A stretch of 14,968 nt of DNA. Source: Chrysiogenales bacterium. GTDB taxonomy: Bacteria; Acidobacteriota; Aminicenantia; UBA2199. This document shows, in pieces, positions 12,719 to 14,968 of the stretch (the stretch's first letter is position 1; each line of letters begins with the position of its first letter). The position numbers and the translations under genes were made by a program. A model generated the notes under the pieces. That model ran no database searches. It saw only the letters and a list, made by a program, of their open reading frames with translations, and was not told where the DNA came from. The DNA is taken from positions 1 to 14,968 of the forward strand of contig SPCN01000027.1 in the NCBI GenBank assembly GCA_004525465.1, in the 5' to 3' direction.

Positions 12719-14394
12719 AGGCTGAACGGCATGGCCATGGCCGGGAAAAAGCGCTTGTAAACCTGCAGCCGGGCCTGCACATCCAGAGGATTCTGGGCCT
12801 TGGCATCGGCCAGTTCAAAGATCATGTCAAAAAAAGACTTCTTCTGCGGATAGATCTTCACCCCGAATTTTTCGTTCAACGGGATACGGGCCAGCTTCCT
12901 GGCTTCGGCCAGGGCTTCATTTAAACCGCCCAAACTATCGACCAGATGCAATTTAAGCGCCGCCTGGCCGCTCCACACCCGGCCGCGGGCGATCTTGTCC
13001 ACATCAGCTACGGCCATTTTGCGGTTGCCGGCCACTTTTTTCAAGAACTCATCGTAGATGCGCTGCATGTCGGCCAGGACCTTTTGCTTTTCCCGATCGG
13101 AAAAAGGCTGGTAGTCGGAATACATGCCGGCGAATTCCGTTGTTTTAACGATCTCCTTGCTGATGCCCAGCTTGTCATAGAGGCCTTTCAACACGAACTT
13201 GCCGGAGATAATCCCGATCGAACCGGTGATAGTCTCGGCCTGGGCGAATATTTTTCTGGCCGAAAGCGAGATCCAATAGCCTCCGGAAGCGGCCATGTCG
13301 GACATGGATATGACCAAAGGCTTTTTCAGGGCCAGCAATTCGGCTTCACGCAGGATGACGTCTGAGGCCACGGCCGAGCCACCAGGGCTGTCGACTCTGA
13401 GCACGACCGCCTTGACGGCGTAATTTTTGCGCGCCTGGCGCAGTTGTCCGGCCAAAGTATCGGCGCCCAGGATATCGCCGCCAAAAAGGGACTGGCCGCC
13501 GCTGCGGCCCATGTTGATCTCTCCGGATGCGAAAATAACAGCGATCTTCTTGCTGCCGCTGAACGGGAGAGGCGAACGGGTTTTGGCATAACTTTTAAAA
13601 CCCACTTCCGGATATTTGGCCGGCAGGGATTGAAACATGTCATCCTCATATCCCAAGGCATCGATCAATTTGCTTTCAACATATTCTTCAGGGGGCAGCG
13701 GCGACCGGTCGAGAATTTTTTTGACTTCACGGCTGTCCACGTTGCGGTTGGCGGCAATGCCGGAAACGACGGCCTGGTAGAGATCGTCAATGAGAACCTG
13801 AGTGGATTCCCGGTGCGCGGGAGTCATGCGTTCTTCGGTGAAAGTATTGCTGGCGGTTTTATAATCACCGATATGGAACACCTCGGCCTGGACGCCCAGC
13901 TTGGAAAGGGTGTTTTTCAAGAAAAGCGCTTCGGCGCCGATGCCGCTGATTGAGAAACTGCCGCCTTTGAACAGAATCACCTTGTCGGCGAAAGATGCGA
14001 GATAGTATTCCTTCAGGCCGCCGTCGACGATGAAGGCTATGACCGGTTTTTTACTGGCCGCAAATTTTTTAAGCAGTTGGCCGATCTCTGCGATCTTGGC
14101 GAAACCTGTTTCCAGGTATTGCACGCGCAGCAGTACGCCCTTGATCCGATCATCTTTGGCTGCCCGTTCAAGGTTATACCACAGATCATGAATCGATATG
14201 GCGGCACCCGACATACCCGGGAAGCGGGTGGGTGTTGTTTCGGACAAGGGACCGGCCAGATCTATTTTCAAATAGGCTTTTTCAGGAACAAAGGGTTCCT
14301 GGTTGAACTGCAGATAAATAAAACCACCGATAATGAACAGGCCCAACAAAATGACGATGACCACCAGCAGGGCGATCAGTATGCTTCGCTTCAT
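12706..14394 (-). CDS. sppA: Signal peptide peptidase SppA, long (67K) type
   Basis: SppA is a membrane-anchored serine protease that degrades cleaved signal peptides in the inner membrane. The 562 residues are the double-domain Gram-negative form (about 600). Residues 4-30 form an N-terminal membrane anchor. The Ser/Lys dyad is split between the two halves as expected: K179 in GDYKTASNTFTEERM and S370 in DMAASGGYW, with VDSPGGS (334-340) as the oxyanion region. Start: ATG 14394 is preceded by AAGGAG at good spacing; the frame extends seven codons further to a TTG at 14415, but that extension would include the Shine-Dalgarno itself. A perfect TATAAT (14437-14432) lies 31 bases before the predicted start of translation. 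The gene ends in a terminator and converges with the plus-strand gene at 12124. Identification is secure. Confidence 0.95.
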   Translation of the reverse strand: MKRSILIALLVVIVILLGLFIIGGFIYLQFNQEPFVPEKAYLKIDLAGPLSETTPTRFPGMSGAAISIHDLWYNLERAAKDDRIKGVLLRVQYLETGFAKIAEIGQLLKKFAASKKPVIAFIVDGGLKEYYLASFADKVILFKGGSFSISGIGAEALFLKNTLSKLGVQAEVFHIGDYKTASNTFTEERMTPAHRESTQVLIDDLYQAVVSGIAANRNVDSREVKKILDRSPLPPEEYVESKLIDALGYEDDMFQSLPAKYPEVGFKSYAKTRSPLPFSGSKKIAVIFASGEINMGRSGGQSLFGGDILGADTLAGQLRQARKNYAVKAVVLRVDSPGGSAVASDVILREAELLALKKPLVISMSDMAASGGYWISLSARKIFAQAETITGSIGIISGKFVLKGLYDKLGISKEIVKTTEFAGMYSDYQPFSDREKQKVLADMQRIYDEFLKKVAGNRKMAVADVDKIARGRVWSGQAALKLHLVDSLGGLNEALAEARKLARIPLNEKFGVKIYPQKKSFFDMIFELADAKAQNPLDVQARLQVYKRFFPAMAMPFSLTCY

Positions 14395-14431
14395 GATATG
14401 TCTCCTTGGCAGCAAATAGTTAAGGAATATT

Positions 14432-14437
14432 ATTATA
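14432..14437 (-). promoter_or_regulatory. -10 box of the sppA promoter
   Basis: A perfect TATAAT on the minus strand, giving a start near 14425 and a leader of about 31 bases containing AAGGAG. No good -35 lies at 16-18 bases (AAACTT at 17); TTAAAC at 19 bases is the nearest match, so the promoter is weak or activator-dependent, or this is a chance match. Confidence 0.4.
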
Positions 14438-14479
14438 CTGTTTTTCGCGCGGCAAAGTTTAATAAAATCAGGCCGGCAG

Positions 14480-14494
14480 CTGGTTTTTTACCAG
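14480..14494. other. Small hairpin between the transporter gene and sppA
   Basis: CTGGT (14480-14484) and ACCAG (14490-14494) form a perfect 5-bp stem with a T5 loop (A5 on the minus strand), 40 bases after the transporter stop. No T-run follows directly on the minus strand, although TGATTTTATT comes about 12 bases later, so terminator function is doubtful. Confidence 0.25.
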
Positions 14495-14534
14495 AACGAA
14501 GATATTGGTCAGTAGGATCAGCATCCGGGACAAT

Positions 14535-14968
14535 TCAGGCGTGGTTTTGCGACGACAAGGATCTATTTTTGCCGTAGAGGTAATTCAGGGCCAAAGCCAG
14601 CAAAATAACGGCGCCGCCAAGCAAAAGGCGTATCATATCTGTCTGTTCACCAAAAAACAGCAGTGAGACCAAAACGGCCAAAGGAACTTTGACATTGTTG
14701 AAAACGGCCAAAATGCCGGCAGCAACGCGGGTGGCCCCGACATTCCACAGGAAAAATCCCACCCCCGAGGCCAACAGCCCAAGGTAAAGAAGAACCAACA
14801 CTTGGCTGCTGTTCAGTTTCAGAGCGAGCGGTCCTGAAAACAGCAGCATGGACAGTGCCGCGGCCGCGGTTCCGCCTATGTAGAGCCAGGCGAAAACCTC
14901 GCGGTCTCTCCACTCCCGATCCGCGGGAATCACTCGTCGATAGAAGACCTGGCCCAAGGCGAAACAAA
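14535..14968 (-). CDS. EamA/DMT-family transporter, C-terminal part (runs off the right edge)
   Basis: An open frame continues to the window edge. The visible 144 or so residues hold an FALGQVFYRR segment followed by four or five hydrophobic helices with the EamA-type pattern: LLYLGLLASGVGFFLWNVGATRVAAGILAVFNNVKVPLAVLVSLLFFGEQ, then a last helix LLLGGAVILLALALNYLYG. This is the second half of a ten-helix inner-membrane drug/metabolite exporter. The substrate cannot be predicted. The in-frame TTG at 14957 is internal, not the start, because the frame continues upstream with coding-like residues. The stop lies 141 bp before the sppA start on the same strand, but sppA has its own -10 box. Confidence 0.85.
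   Translation of the reverse strand, partial: CFALGQVFYRRVIPADREWRDREVFAWLYIGGTAAAALSMLLFSGPLALKLNSSQVLVLLYLGLLASGVGFFLWNVGATRVAAGILAVFNNVKVPLAVLVSLLFFGEQTDMIRLLLGGAVILLALALNYLYGKNRSLSSQNHA

Noticed and set aside
14395..14415. Seven-codon N-terminal extension of sppA from a TTG
   Set aside because: The extension contains the AAGGAG Shine-Dalgarno that serves the ATG at 14394.
1..14968. Mobile elements, CRISPR arrays or defence genes
   Set aside because: No transposase, integrase, regularly spaced repeat or defence-domain pattern was seen; every gene above about 140 codons is a housekeeping, envelope or cofactor gene, or is described as unknown.

Overview
The window (about 15 kb, GC roughly 50-53 % by eye) looks like chromosome from a Gram-negative bacterium. 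It carries heptose-LPS genes (heptose-7-phosphate kinase, GT9 heptosyltransferase-like protein, O-antigen ligase/polymerase-like protein), a YciB/IspZ-like inner-membrane domain, a periplasmic M23 peptidase and SppA. The one tRNA visible does not encode its CCA end. The gene mix and the GC-rich palindromic intergenic repeat would suit an uncultured Acidobacteriota/Aminicenantota-type genome, but that placement is a weak inference. No phage, transposase, CRISPR or defence genes are visible.

Layout. 1-29 is the 3' end of a tRNA, probably tRNA-Glu, followed by a nested GC-rich inverted repeat (101-191). 196-4426 (minus) is a four-gene operon with overlapping genes, in transcription order GT9 heptosyltransferase, O-antigen ligase-like protein, RfaE1 heptose kinase, and an unusual YciB/IspZ-like membrane domain fused to a Nudix hydrolase. 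It is preceded by an AT-rich 321-bp control region with promoter-like boxes and a repeated GACCGCCC motif. 4748-6736 (minus) is a secreted M23 metallopeptidase with a long beta-rich tail. 6809-8360 (minus) is a pair one base apart: a UbiA-family decaprenyl-phosphate phosphoribosyltransferase and an unrecognised alpha-helical repeat protein. 8361-8482 holds an AT-rich inverted repeat. 8483-10114 (minus) is pgi. Diverging from it is the plus-strand pair larC-folE (10247-11981). 12124-12684 (plus) is a small uncharacterised protein, possibly of the haem-NO-binding/V4R-like fold. 12706-14394 (minus) is sppA, ending in a terminator that overlaps its stop codon. The right edge cuts an EamA/DMT transporter.

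The genes work mainly on the cell envelope: LPS core sugar activation and transfer, polymer ligation, polyprenyl-phosphoribose synthesis, murein or protein cleavage in the periplasm, and signal-peptide degradation. pgi supplies hexose phosphates. larC and folE are cofactor genes.

The most notable signals are three. (1) Genes at the head of transcription units split into two classes: some have a good Shine-Dalgarno, while larC, the UbiA gene and the M23 gene have no Shine-Dalgarno and a -10 box so close to the start codon that the mRNA should be leaderless or nearly so. (2) There is an apparent YciB/IspZ-Nudix fusion in an LPS operon. (3) A repeated GACCGCCC element lies in the LPS promoter. 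No clearly new multi-gene system was found.
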